Part shown: positions 1 to 10,916 of the stretch, one piece after another
How positions within the stretch are numbered: the first letter of the stretch is position 1
How the letters are laid out: every line of letters begins with the position of its first letter
From: Amanita rubescens
Lineage: Eukaryota; Basidiomycota; Agaricomycetes; Agaricales; Amanitaceae
Assembly: GCA_015039365.1 (NCBI GenBank)
Contig: WION01000089.1
Span: 1-64,000, forward strand
Direction: 5' to 3'
Length of the DNA: 64,000 nt
Made by a program: the position numbers and the translations under genes
Notes under the pieces: generated by a model
Database searches by the model: none
What the model was told of the DNA's origin: nothing
Seen by the model: the letters and a program-made list of their open reading frames with translations, nothing else

Positions 1-78
1 GGAACGCAATTGCTCCAAGTGTTTCAGGTCTTGTTTCAGGTCTTACGCGTCGGTTGAGTGGTTCTGAACCGTTATCGA

Positions 79-300
79 GAGTGGCCCAAGTAGAAAGGCG
101 ACAACGCCTTCGTCTGGCAGTATCGTTGTGAATGACTCGTGGCACTAAACCGAACTTGACGTTCACGCTATATCCACTTTAATACACATGTTAGCCTGTA
201 ACAGCTATTCGATTTTAATAACGACTTTGATGTGTTGATATCACTTTGCTTGCAAGCATCATACGAGTGAAGATTGTATAGTTGCGCGCATGCGTTTACT
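79..300. repeat. dispersed direct repeat, copy 1
   Basis: This stretch matches 4,731-5,030 in the same orientation. Both share GAGTGGCCCAAGTAGA, a following CAACGCCTTCGTCT, and then GACTCGTGGCACT and ACATGTTAGCCTGTAAC. The copies differ by small indels. No coding capacity was recognised. It could be a relic of a mobile element or of a duplicated gene end. Confidence 0.7.
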
Positions 301-1628
301 TAAGTATATTGCGCTGCCGCCATGATTTCTGCTTTTTTTTGGCACGTTCCTAGGAGCATAGCGTCCAGGTCGGTTGCATAGCTCACGGCTCATGACGAAG
401 GTCTTATTGCATTTCGACAGACGAGAATACCTTGTTCGAATGAGAGGACATGTCTAGCACTGGCTGTGGGTATTCGGACGGGCCGCACAGCCTGATGATA
501 ACGAAGGCGCTAAAATAAGCCTGCCCAACTCGCTAAGATATCGACAAAGTTTGAAAAAAAGTTTGTCTTCTATAATAGGATTACCCAAAACTAATAGTGT
601 TTCAAGGCTATGATCCCACCTTTGTTAGGACGTCTCTTCCTCCCCACCGGTTTCCTCGTTATTCCGACCCGGTGTCACGACCCAAATCATGATACGTCGT
701 CTATTTCAGGTCTATTGCAATGTCTTTGAAGGTATCCGCAGACCTCTCCACTGGTTAGCCTTTATCATGCAATTCTGTCTGTCAATCTTATTGACTCACC
801 CAGCGAGATCTTATCGTATTCCTTGACATATCGCAAAGTCGGCCAATGTCACTGCCTTTCTATGTCTTATTAAATATGAGTCCGTCACGGACTTTAGGCA
901 TGAATAGCAAAAGTGCCGCAGGTGCTATGCAAGTTGCGTTTACTTCAACTCACGAAAGCCTAGAGCATACTGTTAGAGCGTTTGTAACAGCTGCTAATTG
1001 TTTTGTTTATAGAAACGTACGTACTGGTTGTAAGTTCTTGACAATAAAACCTTTCGGGTGGCGAGCACTTTCTTATTGAATATCATTGGCACAAAGCCGA
1101 TGGCGGAGCGGACCCTCTCCATCTTCATTAACGTGACCGCCCATATGGCGGTAGCGCGAACAATTCTCATAGCTCGGATAAGGTTAATTTTAGTAGGATT
1201 AGCAATTAGACGTAACATAGGTTGTTTGTCTATATTATTATAGTATACGAATTTTGCGCTATTAGTTTACGACACCGCCTGTTTTTCAACTACCCCCACA
1301 CGATCTCCAAGGACACCTCAAGACCTAGAACAGTTACGCCGAATAGGATTTTCATCGCCTCGGCGCCTAAGGCCTTGGGTACCAAGCCTCTGACTCACTG
1401 CGCACCCAAGGGCGCAGCCCCGTAACCTAAATGGGCGACTCATCACATCACGGTTCGTCCGCCGCTAATCAGGCTTGGCCATGACGGACTGAATGGACTC
1501 AATCCGGTGCTGCTGAACCATCCAATAATAACTCACGATATGACGTTGGGACAGTCCCCAGTTCTCGGGAGTATAAAGCCCCAAGCTTGAACCCACCCCT
1601 CCCACAGTAAACTTCATATTCGCCAAAG
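301..1628. other. no gene recognised
   Basis: Only short unconvincing open frames lie here. TCACGACCCAAATCATGATACGTCG near 674 resembles a stretch near 63,907 at the other end of the window, so a dispersed repeat may be present. A pyrimidine-rich tract and CCCCACAG lie just before the gene at 1,629. Confidence 0.5.
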
Positions 1629-2189
1629 ATGCAACCACGAAGGCACGTCCCTTTTGCCACCACCAACCCATACGCCTTCCCGTCGGGTCCTTCCAGGTCA
1701 AGGTCTACGCGCCTTCACTCATTAATTGACTACTCCACATCTACTATCGCCTATGACTTTGTCCATCCTCCGTCCACCATGCCATCTAGGCGAGACCGGA
1801 TTTCATCGCGCGCACTTGACGAGCCCGCCACTAGCCCTCCCATGCAGAGTATGACATTGCATTCACCCTACCTGCCATGGGTGATCCAAGTCGTAGCAAG
1901 CAATAGATCATTCGTCTCTGTAAGGGACATCATCGATAATATTTACCACTGCTTGCGAACGAAGGTTGGTGGGCGGGAGCTCTCCAAGCAATTTCCCAAA
2001 AAAATGGATCAGGATAGGGTGACGGCGGCTTACAGGCAGCGATACAGGCATTACAAGGACCCAAGGACGTACGATGAAGAGAAACTCCGCGGTTTGCTGC
2101 GGATTGACTTCCTTATGGGCCATTCAAAGTTCAGAGGTCTGTCAAAGACAGATTCTCCTTCGAAATGGTTCCTCATTTTCGGTGAATGA
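1629..2189 (+). CDS. DUF6699-like protein
   Basis: This is a 186-residue single-exon protein with an ATG start. Residues 60-186 follow the pattern I know from the agaricomycete DUF6699 family: a HSPYLPWVIQV strand segment, then SVRDIIDNIYHCLRT, a basic AYRQRYRHY stretch, LLRIDFLMGHSKFRGL, and a short hydrophobic end. The first 60 residues are rich in Ser, Arg and Pro and look disordered. The family has no established biochemical role and is often multi-copy in mushrooms. No intron is needed. The domain call is from memory of the family pattern. Confidence 0.6.
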   Translation: MQPRRHVPFATTNPYAFPSGPSRSRSTRLHSLIDYSTSTIAYDFVHPPSTMPSRRDRISSRALDEPATSPPMQSMTLHSPYLPWVIQVVASNRSFVSVRDIIDNIYHCLRTKVGGRELSKQFPKKMDQDRVTAAYRQRYRHYKDPRTYDEEKLRGLLRIDFLMGHSKFRGLSKTDSPSKWFLIFGE

Positions 2190-3079
2190 ACTGCCCTTGC
2201 CACGGATACGATGGACCCGATGCTCCTTTCGCGGCGAAGTGCATGGCTTTACCATCCTCTTCAGCCAATTACTGGTGATCATCTCGGTTTACTTTGTCTA
2301 GTACCTGGACCGTTTTTACGTGATCCATAGCGTTCTCCTCGGACGAGATACTTACTTGACTCGATGTCACGTCACTTACTTATAATATCTATGATATCTA
2401 TAGCTATGCATCATGCTGCTGATTCATGCATCATGTTCTCTGCTGTATATGCTCTATCCTGTGACCATATCGCAATTAGGACTGGCAGTGGCACTTGAAA
2501 TCATATGCTATCAAACTTCCAATGTCATTGCCAAACGATCAAATGGCTGGGGTATCAACGGCAGAAAAAGTTTTCCGAGGCCGTAAGTGGAACGGAAGGT
2601 ATCGGTTTTATCATGTATGTCGTTGGAAGCATAGACCAGCTTGCAAACTGGTCTTCAGCTAGTATTGATGTCATGATGTCATCGCGCTGAGTGCGGACAA
2701 CTATCTGACATAGAGCGGTGAGTCTCTTGCTGATGTTTCGGACGCACTGCTCATAAGCATGTAGCTACGATATTGCTCTCGGCAAGCACGACGTCGACGT
2801 TACAATATAGATAGTCTAATGCTGATCAAAGAGTGGTTTCGGGTATCTCGGGATTTAATTGCAACAAATGAACTCCTCTCGCGTATCGTGCTGCAATTCA
2901 GATTGGATGGCCGCCTGCCTTAAAATGCCACAAATAATGATGGCGGGATAGCGAACGCCAGTGTATAATTTAAATTATTGAATAGTATGGTGAAAATCCT
3001 GTGCTGACATCTGCTGACATATGGCCGATGAGTAATTCACTTGACCACCTCCATCGCCAGTAATACTAAACATGTTCGC
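2190..3079. other. intergenic, no gene recognised
   Basis: No convincing reading frame was seen. A short motif near 2,787 (GCAAGCACGACGTCGACGTT) recurs in shortened form near 4,669, which hints at old repeat debris. Confidence 0.4.
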
Positions 3080-4391
3080 CTCTGGGCTATCCCATCTTGT
3101 TTCCTCCAGAGATTCTCGATGAGATAATCGATCAAACTGACGAACAAATCGATGTTGCCTTTCCTTCGGCCTCATCTGCGGACGAGCCTCTTGTCAAAAG
3201 CCGACGTCGTCTATTCTCCTCCCTCGAGTTCACCGACCACGAGAGGTTTCGAACTACTTTTTGCATCTTCGCCGGCAAGCCATGGACCAGTTTTACGTTG
3301 GCCGTCACAGAGATTCACCTGCAGGATGTGTTTCACCACAACTTCCGCTACCGTTATAAGTGGGACCATATACAGGTTGCATCAAACCTCCGTAACGTGA
3401 GGGTCACTAAGTATATCAGCACACAAGCTCTGGAAAACCCGGATGGCGGATCGTACCGCGCTCTGTTCTGGATGTTATCTTCCAGTTGAACCTGCACGAT
3501 CTCCAGATAGATGCCGTGGGCACATGGCGCACGGAAGATGTCGTGATGCTATTCAGCCGGCTTCCTTCCTCTGTGAAAACACTTGCCTTCCGGAGGCTAC
3601 GATTCCAAGAAACGCCCGATCTCTCTCGCCATTTAGATACATTTCGTCGTCCTTTCCGCTTCAGAAATATCGATAACATCTCGCTCGCTCTTCTAAGAGA
3701 CGTATTGGACCCATCGAGTAACCCGAACCTTGACGTCGTCGTGCAGGCCTTCCATATTCGAAACCCGACATTCCCCTTGCACATGCTGACAATCTCTTGA
3801 CCTCGAGATTTTTACATCACATCGGCCCTCATCTTGAACAGCTTCTCATTACCTTTGGCACCAACCCATATCGCGGTGAGCACAGTTCCGTGTCAAATAT
3901 ATGATATCCCTAAGCCACCGATTCTCAACAGATTCATCCGTTGAATATTTGGAACCAACTCAAATTGCCCAATGCATTAACATCCGCATGCTATTTGTCG
4001 GTTTCCAACTTTTGCGTACAAAATACCTCTGCTTCTTCCAGCTATGTGGAAAATGTTGTCCGCGCTGCCCGCGCCGAACGCTCTACACGAATTTTGGTTC
4101 AAGTTCACGCCCTATCTAAGCTCTTTCGAAGAACAAATGTCCTTGTTGGGATTCTTTGAATCTCCGAATCTCCTTCATAGATTGAGGCACATGTTTCCGA
4201 ATCTGAAGATAATCAAGATTATATTAGACGTTTGGGGACAGTCAAGTTATGATTTTTACTTTGAAGGGTTGCGCCGAGTGACTGACTTGAGAGCATTTGA
4301 GGAAATTGGTTTTGTGAAGTTCGTCGTGGGAGGTACGAAGGAGCATGTTGCGTGTCACTCTGTTTTCGAGGGCTGTAATTATTTGTTGTGA
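3080..4391 (+). pseudogene. F-box-like protein, frameshifted
   Basis: The beginning reads FPPEILDEIIDQ, a typical start of basidiomycete F-box-like proteins, followed by RRLFSSLEFTDHERFR and FAGKPWTSFTLAVTEIHL, which also fit that family. The homologous reading then jumps frames. It leaves frame 1 near 3,450-3,480 and resumes as SVLDVIFQLNLHDLQ. It changes again near 3,780 into NLLTSRFLHHIGPHLEQLL and again near 4,040-4,060 into LPAPNALHEFWFKF. The last part runs to a stop at 4,391. Some jumps could be introns, but the one at 3,450-3,480 has no plausible splice sites. It is most likely a decayed member of a large F-box family. Confidence 0.55.
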
Positions 4392-4730
4392 AATTATGTG
4401 GTTCTAATTGTCCGCATACCGTCCGTGGTGTATATGTGGCGCCAGAAACATTCATTCACTCGTACAACTGGCAGCTCTTACCATTAATTTCCCCTGCGAC
4501 GTCTGTCCAATTCCCTTTCCACCCTTCGCCGGGCACTTGATCCTGCCGTATTGATATATAAATTCCTGTTATACTAGTTGATCATACATTTATATATAAA
4601 CACTGATCTTCATAGGACGACTTTATACATAAAATGCCTGTAGTATATTGGCCGGTTCGACTGGGGCAAGCACGACGTTCCAATATAGATACATCCGCAT
4701 ATATAAATTATGGTGTAGCAAGATGGGTGA

Positions 4731-5030
4731 GTGGCCCAAGTAGAGAGGCAACAACGCCTTCGTCTTGCCTTCGTCTGGAAGTATCGTTGTGAACGACTCG
4801 TGGCACTGATTCGAAACTTGACGTTGGCGCTGTATCCACCTCAGTACAGGCTGAGTACACATGTTAGCCTGTAACGACTATAATAACTTCGATGTGTCGA
4901 TATTACTTTAATGGCAAGCATCACTGCAAATTGAAGTGAAGAGGGTCCTGCAACCAAACAAGGGCGAGATCTTTGGACTGCTGGTTGGGCCATCGTGTGA
5001 AGATAAGATTGTACAGTTGCGCAAGCCTTC
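4731..5030. repeat. dispersed direct repeat, copy 2
   Basis: This is the second copy of the repeat at 79-300. It carries an internal duplication of GCCTTCGTCT and extra sequence in its middle. It lies downstream of the kinase gene that ends at 5,204. A purine-rich GAAAAAGATGA-type tract at 5,085-5,165 follows it. Confidence 0.7.
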
Positions 5031-5203
5031 ACTTCAACTTGAATACAGATAGAAGTAATAATATTTCCAATCCGAATACCGATAAAGAAATCGAAAGAAA
5101 ATAATAATGAAAAAGATGAAAAAGATGAGAAAGATGAAAAATATAGAAAGAAGAAAGAATAGTGTGAAATAACAATAAGCACTCGTTCACCGGATCATTC
5201 CCA

Positions 5204-8144
5204 TCAGCAAAGAATAGTTCGTTTGCGTTTCAAGCATTGAGTATGCTTCACTTTCGGTACCCACATCTTCTGGAACCTCCACTTGATAGACGCCCACAAT
5301 GACATACCGTCACAACCGAATAAAGTAAGCGCGGACGCATCTTCTCTTTTCTTGCACCAAGGCAGGGGTCTCTTCAACCATGACACAACATATCTGTACA
5401 GCGAAATCGCTCGAAACTCCCGTCTGGGAATGGAATCCACCGAGATCGAGGGCTCGGAGTCAAAGATAGGCTCGGAACATTCCACTAGTGGTTCAAGGAT
5501 GGCTTGGAACGAAGGAGGCCTTGTGAAATCGATGGTAACTTCAATTGAGGGTGGTTTTGCGAAGCGAAGAAGCTTTGGTACAGCCGATTCGAGGACGGTG
5601 TTGGACAGGGCAGTTTCTACAACGGATTCGGGGATAACACTGACGTTAGTATGACTGACAACAGGCTCCGCTTTGGACTTGACGAAGGGAGGAGAGAACC
5701 GGCCCAATGGGCCACCTAGACTTTCAAAAGAAGTTGCGAGGGGAGAAGCAGGCAAGCTTGAGTCGACAAGCTCGGGGATGACATGTTCAACAGTGCTAGA
5801 TTCGGCGGCACATTCAATGATGGGCTCGACGGGGGGTGCAAGGGCATCTTCCATTGGCGCAGAGACATCAAATTCAGATGCATGGCAAGTGGCGGGTTGC
5901 GAAGGTTGAACGATGGCTGGAGGTTCTGACTCTGCAGGGCACTTGAATTTAACCAGATTAAGCAACGAGGATCCCGAGTGGAATGACGGTAACATATGAG
6001 TGTGAGATTCCGGAGTAGAGATCATCGGAGAGCGAACTTGGACCACATTGACTGGGCGAGCATCGTCATCGCCATCCTCCATCTCAAAAGTCCATAATTC
6101 GTCTTCATTCACGTTGTCTTCCTCTTCAGAGGTAAAAAGATAGCTGAAGAGGTCATCGAGGAAACATTCTTGTGGATCATAAGAGACCGAGCCATCGAGG
6201 GATTCGTCCTTGATGCCGTTGCATTGCATATCAGGAGACGTGTAAACGAAGTCGGGAAGAATGCCTTCTTCCTCCTCGCTAAGTGCGCTTCCAGGAACAA
6301 AGTCCTCGATTGTACCCCAGTCCTCAAAGAAGTGATGTCCCTTGACGAAATCCGGAACCCAAGGAGGCAAAACAGTCCTATTCCTCATAGCCTCCCAGTC
6401 CCTGCGAACAAAATCAACAAATAGTGCATGAAAGACGAATGAACGCGTACACGCCAGCAAAATAAGGGTGAGAAGTCATGTCGAGTCCAATCCTGAGCCG
6501 TTCAGCAGGGTCCTTCCTCAACATTTGGGATATGAAATCTTTGCATTCGTCGCTAACGTCGTCTTCGGGGGCAAATTCGATGTCGACCTCAAGAATCTGC
6601 AGTGCAACCTCTTCTTCATCACTCCAAGGATGCTGAGCCGCAGTATTAGTTTCAAGATGTGACGAACCAAAGTATGACTTACTTTGCCAGTGACCATTGC
6701 ATAGAGAGTTACGGCCGCAGACCAGTAATCCACGCCAAAAGAGTAATAGTCACGGCGGACGATTTCAGGCGCCATTTCCATTTCCGAACCACACCAATCT
6801 TGAGAAACAAACGTCAATTCCGTAGGCGAGCGACGCGGTGCCTCAAAGACGCTATCATCGGTCTTGAATGGCCAGTAAGGTTGATAAGATCGTTCAGCGA
6901 TAGTCGGTTTAGACCCAAAGTCCTTGGAAAGGCCAAAATCAGCTAAAACAATATGACCGTCGGTACGAATAAGGATGTTGGCTGTCTTGACGTCTCTGTG
7001 GATAATACCACGCTTGTGCAATTCATCCAAAGCAATAATCTTGGAACCAATTAGAAGGGTGAGATGAAGGTCAGAAGAAGCTATTGCTTACCATTTCAAC
7101 CATGTAGAAACGCGCTCTGTCGGCCGGAAACGTTTCGCATCGGATAATTTCGCTTTCTATATCTGTAGGATAATACATCTGTGCCGGAAGTTAGACACAC
7201 CAAGAAAACAACGTGAAATCGTACTCACCATTGCGAGGTAAATGTTGTTCGTGTCGTGCCAGCTCGCTTCGAGCTGTACAAACCAGTCCAAACCCTGGAG
7301 CGACGCCATAATCTTCTTCTCTTCAATAAGAACTTGCTTCACAAATGGATGGTCCCAAACACCAGCCACCTTTCGAATCACTTTGAGTGCAACTTGCTTG
7401 CTAGAAACATTATCCCTCGCGAGATAGACCTGTCCACACGAACCCTTGCTGAGAAACTCGAGAAGCTCGAAATCCTGGATGTTGACGACGCGAGGCTCGC
7501 AGAAAGGTGCCGCGGATACATCAGATGCTGGAGAAGAAAGAGCAGGAGTAGAACAAGTGAGCGAAGGGGTGCAGAGCGAGGCGGAAACGTCGTAGATGTT
7601 CGAAGAATCTTCAAAAACCGGGGTGCTCGGCAGCCGAGGAGTACGGGGAATGACCGCAAGGTCCGTGATGGTATCCAGAGGCTCAAGAACAAGCGGTGCT
7701 ACGAAAATTGGACTTTGGTTGACACCGAGGATGTCGGAGCTGGATGGAGCGAATGATACAGCAGAGAGTTGCAGGGGAGTCGCAAGTCCGTATTTCACAG
7801 AACGACGAACGTCAAGCAGTTCTGGTTCGTGGTATGCCTCACCGAGGGCTTCAAAATACGACGTTTCGTTAGCCTAATTCTCGAGCAGTCAGCAATGCTG
7901 ATCAACGAAAGCAAGAACTAGTGGCTGACCTCAGGTTCTGGCTTGACAAATGTGTCTGGCTTGACAAGTTCTGCCTTTGCCATCGACGAGAAGGCCTCAT
8001 CAACGGATTTGCTTGCCTTGGCGTGCTTGACCTATATGGATCGTCGTTAGCTAAGTTGAACGGACAGAATTCGCCATGATGACAAACCTTCTTGCTTCGA
8101 CGAATTAACTCCGTAACGGACCGCTTGATGCGCAAGAACGACAT
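5204..8144 (-). CDS. AGC-type serine/threonine protein kinase
   Basis: Seven exons join in frame: 8144-8088, 8031-7930, 7873-7229, 7178-7092, 7039-6683, 6632-6451 and 6401-5204, giving about 875 residues. The kinase domain starts with NIQDFELLEFLSKGSCGQVY. It has the ATP-binding Lys in VALKVIRK, the catalytic loop IIHRDVKTANIL, the metal-binding DFG in LADFGLSKDFG and APE in EMAPEIVRRDYYSFGVDYWS, so it looks active. HPYFAGVDWEAMRNR near the end of the domain matches the start of AGC kinase tails. The next 400 residues are acidic and Ser/Pro-rich and probably disordered. The N-terminal 160 residues are unrecognised. The position of the kinase within the AGC group is not resolved. Confidence 0.9.
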
Positions 8145-9392
8145 CTGGGTAGACGAATGGAGATTAGGGACGAATGCGGAAGTTCGGTGCAGTAATAGCT
8201 CACCTGACGCGTCTACTATACCTGTACCGAATACAACTAGTTGGTTGATCAGTGTCGAAGTGCTAGTATTTGATGGATCCTAGAAAGGGCGTTGAGAGAT
8301 GGGGTTAGAAAAAAGAGGAAATTGCGCGTTGGAGCGGGTTTATTTAGGAATTATGTTGCGGCTGACATGGCTAACATATGTTGGAGCCAAAAGTCAGCCA
8401 CAGAGCCTACTCACGTATTTCCACTATTAACATAGCCAAATTAAGCATTGACGTATAAATATTTCTCGAGCAGAGGGCGCTGCTATGTAGAAGTGAGAAG
8501 AGTATCGGGGCGGGAGCTAGTCATCCACCTAACTGACCTTGGCAAGTCTGGGGGATTATAATGCGGTCATAATCGACTCGGTCACGGGCTCCCCAAGCAC
8601 GATCTAGGCTGCCAGAGAAATGATGGCAACCGTAGAGTGGCGCTGAAGTGACAAAGGTTGAGATTGACCTAAATCTTGAAGCTTGAAGAGCGGTGAGGTC
8701 TACCTAGTGCCAAGGCTGTCAATCTTAACAGGAAAATTGACAGTGAACCAATAATCGAGCAAGTAGCCCCGCTTCAAAAGTCAGAGTGCCGTACTTACAT
8801 TCGATGAACCCACTTCGATAGACTCTCCAGAATGCCAAACCTCGAAGGTCCCGCCCGCGTCGGGTCTTGAAGAACCATGGTGTTCAGTAAATCGTGGCTT
8901 GATGGCCCACGGATCGGGATTTCTTGTGACAATTTCATGGCCATCGTTTCGAGCCTATGATGGACTTGCTTGCAGTGTCATAGTCACGGATAATTTGAAG
9001 GAGTGACGAGTTGGACTCTAGAAATAGCCTCAGGAAACTGATATAGAGAATAAGAGCAGACGATGATAGGTGATTCGAGGCGACGTGATGGTCTGAGTAG
9101 AAGTGCCATGAGAAAAATCAAGTAATTCCATTAGGCTGCGTCACAACAAAATGCCTGTAGCTACTAGCCACTGACGACGATATATTCATTAGCCTTAGAG
9201 GTCATTTCAAGTATTAGGTTCTAATTAAAATTGATGATATGGATGCTATATACATGTAATTATACATATGTATCTACAAAAATGTCAAATGAGCCTCGTC
9301 CCCATAATCATACGTAAAAAACAGGAAAAGAAAATGCCAATGTAAACCAGAACGAGGAGAAAAAATGATGAAAGGTATCAATGTTCGTTGTC
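8145..9392. other. intergenic, no gene recognised
   Basis: This is the presumed promoter side of the kinase and the 3' side of the small gene that ends at 9,393. No frame with family resemblance was found on either strand. Confidence 0.4.
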
Positions 9393-10001
9393 CTATGCCT
9401 TCTTTGCCATCATCGACTGAATGGATTCTGCGGCTGCCTTCAATGCGGAGATCATCTCTGGTGTCCATGCATCCGCTGATATCCCCGCCATGAAAGCAAG
9501 GGCATTGGACACCTCGACAGGGGGCGCTTTCTGCTGAGGTGCTTTCTGAGTCACGGTCGATGTGTGCATCGTCATGCCAGAAATATTGGGCATCCCTCCT
9601 GGAAGGGAAGATAGCGCAGTTTGAAGCAAATTAGACAAGTCCGGCGTCAAGCCCTCTACGGTTCCTGTTAGCGAAAGGATTAAAACACGATATTAGCTGA
9701 AATTGCTGCCAATACATACCGTTGAATGCCGTCCTGCCGGTCCCGAAGGAAATCGTGTTCCCATGGCCGTTTCCTTCAAAAATGAGTCAGCAGGAGCGTT
9801 GCGAGAGTCCACGGAATACATACCAATGGTATTGTTCATCGTTTCCGTATTATTCTTGGACACCGTAGAGCCCGAGTAATGATTATTCATGTCAGAGTTA
9901 TTCGTCACGTTTTTCGTCTCGTTCCGGGTGTAGTTACCCTGAACGTCGTTCATCTCTACATTGTTCATAGAGAAGTTGGATGCACCGGTGAAGAAAGGCA
10001 T
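9393..10001 (-). CDS. small Asn/Gly-rich protein, family member 1
   Basis: Three exons (10001-9824, 9773-9720, 9664-9393) give 167 residues. The N-terminus reads MPFFTGASNFSMNNVEMNDV, then a polar stretch of short Asn/Thr/Ser motifs (VTNNSDMNN, SGSTVSKNN). A small middle exon encodes a Gly/Asn segment (GNGHGNTISFG). The C-terminal exon ends in an amphipathic helix-like block around DAWTPEMISALKAAAESI. Genes at 40,399 and 49,383 share all three parts and the same intron positions. The N-terminal motif resembles short N-terminal motifs I know from basidiomycete proteins; a beta-solenoid or amyloid-type assembly motif is an inference. No enzymatic domain is seen. Confidence 0.75.
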
Positions 10002-10916
10002 TGTGGTTGAACGTTGAGAACGGAAGAGAAGGGTAGACGGAGGTGTTAACGGAACAAGTTGCTGTTAGGTTAAGCCATCATATACCTTATATATCGATTA
10101 GCGAGAACTTGGCAGTGCATGCACAAAAACAGAATTAATTGTTCCCGATCAGGATCGAACAGCCTCGCCGCCTATGCCTGGTCGCCTTGCGAGTGTCATG
10201 TTGTGGGTGCATGTCATAATCATTGTTCAAGATAACGGCCTTGAAACAGAGAAGGACGTTTCCTGTGTTAATAAAAGAACATATGAATGACTTGAGCGCT
10301 CACGGATTGGCCGAAATTGCCAACTTTGGCTGGCATCACCGTCAGGGCGACTTTGCTCGCAGCTCCTTGACAGACGTGGGACCCAAAGTGCTTATTGTGC
10401 CGGTTCCTGAACATATAAACGGGCTATGTCATGCGGATTCCCAGCTATGTCAGACCTCGTTGAGTCGTTGTCGATGATGACATACGTTCATTCAATGCGG
10501 CAAAATCCGGTGTACAGGAGCTGTGCCCACCTCATGTTTTCGTGCCGAGTCATCATTGGACTTTTGCCCATGACCCTGATAGACGCACCCGAGGTTAAAG
10601 TTGAAAGTTCTGATGAGCAAATCGAATCTCTCGGTAGAAACTTCGTGCCGTCTGGGCCACGAGTGTGACAAACCAGCTCGGGACGCACAATCAAATATAA
10701 TAAGTACCTTCCATCCTTGTCATCTTCTCTCCCAGAGGCCAAAAACCCCAAGTGCAACACTGAAGCGAAATTGGTTAATTAAACACTCGGTAAGTAGTCC
10801 ATGCTACAAGGGTATAATAATATCATCTATTCGAAAACAAGATAAAAAAACAATGCCAATGCATGCGGATTATATACTTGTATGCGGATGTCAACGAAAA
10901 ACGAAAAAAAGAGAGG
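10002..10916. other. intergenic, no gene recognised
   Basis: The region contains no frame I can assign. A tRNA-like T-arm string at about 10,141-10,160 is not supported by the rest of a tRNA. Confidence 0.4.

Noticed and set aside
1465..1701. Minus-strand frame overlapping the DUF6699-like gene
   Set aside because: It is the antisense shadow of the start of the plus-strand gene.
4841..5182. Ser/Phe-rich minus-strand frame
   Set aside because: It arises from the GAAAAAGATGA-type simple repeat and is not protein-like.
10141..10200. tRNA-like string on the minus strand (TTCGATCC followed by TGATCGGGAA)
   Set aside because: The T stem does not pair and no matching 5' acceptor half or D arm lies upstream.
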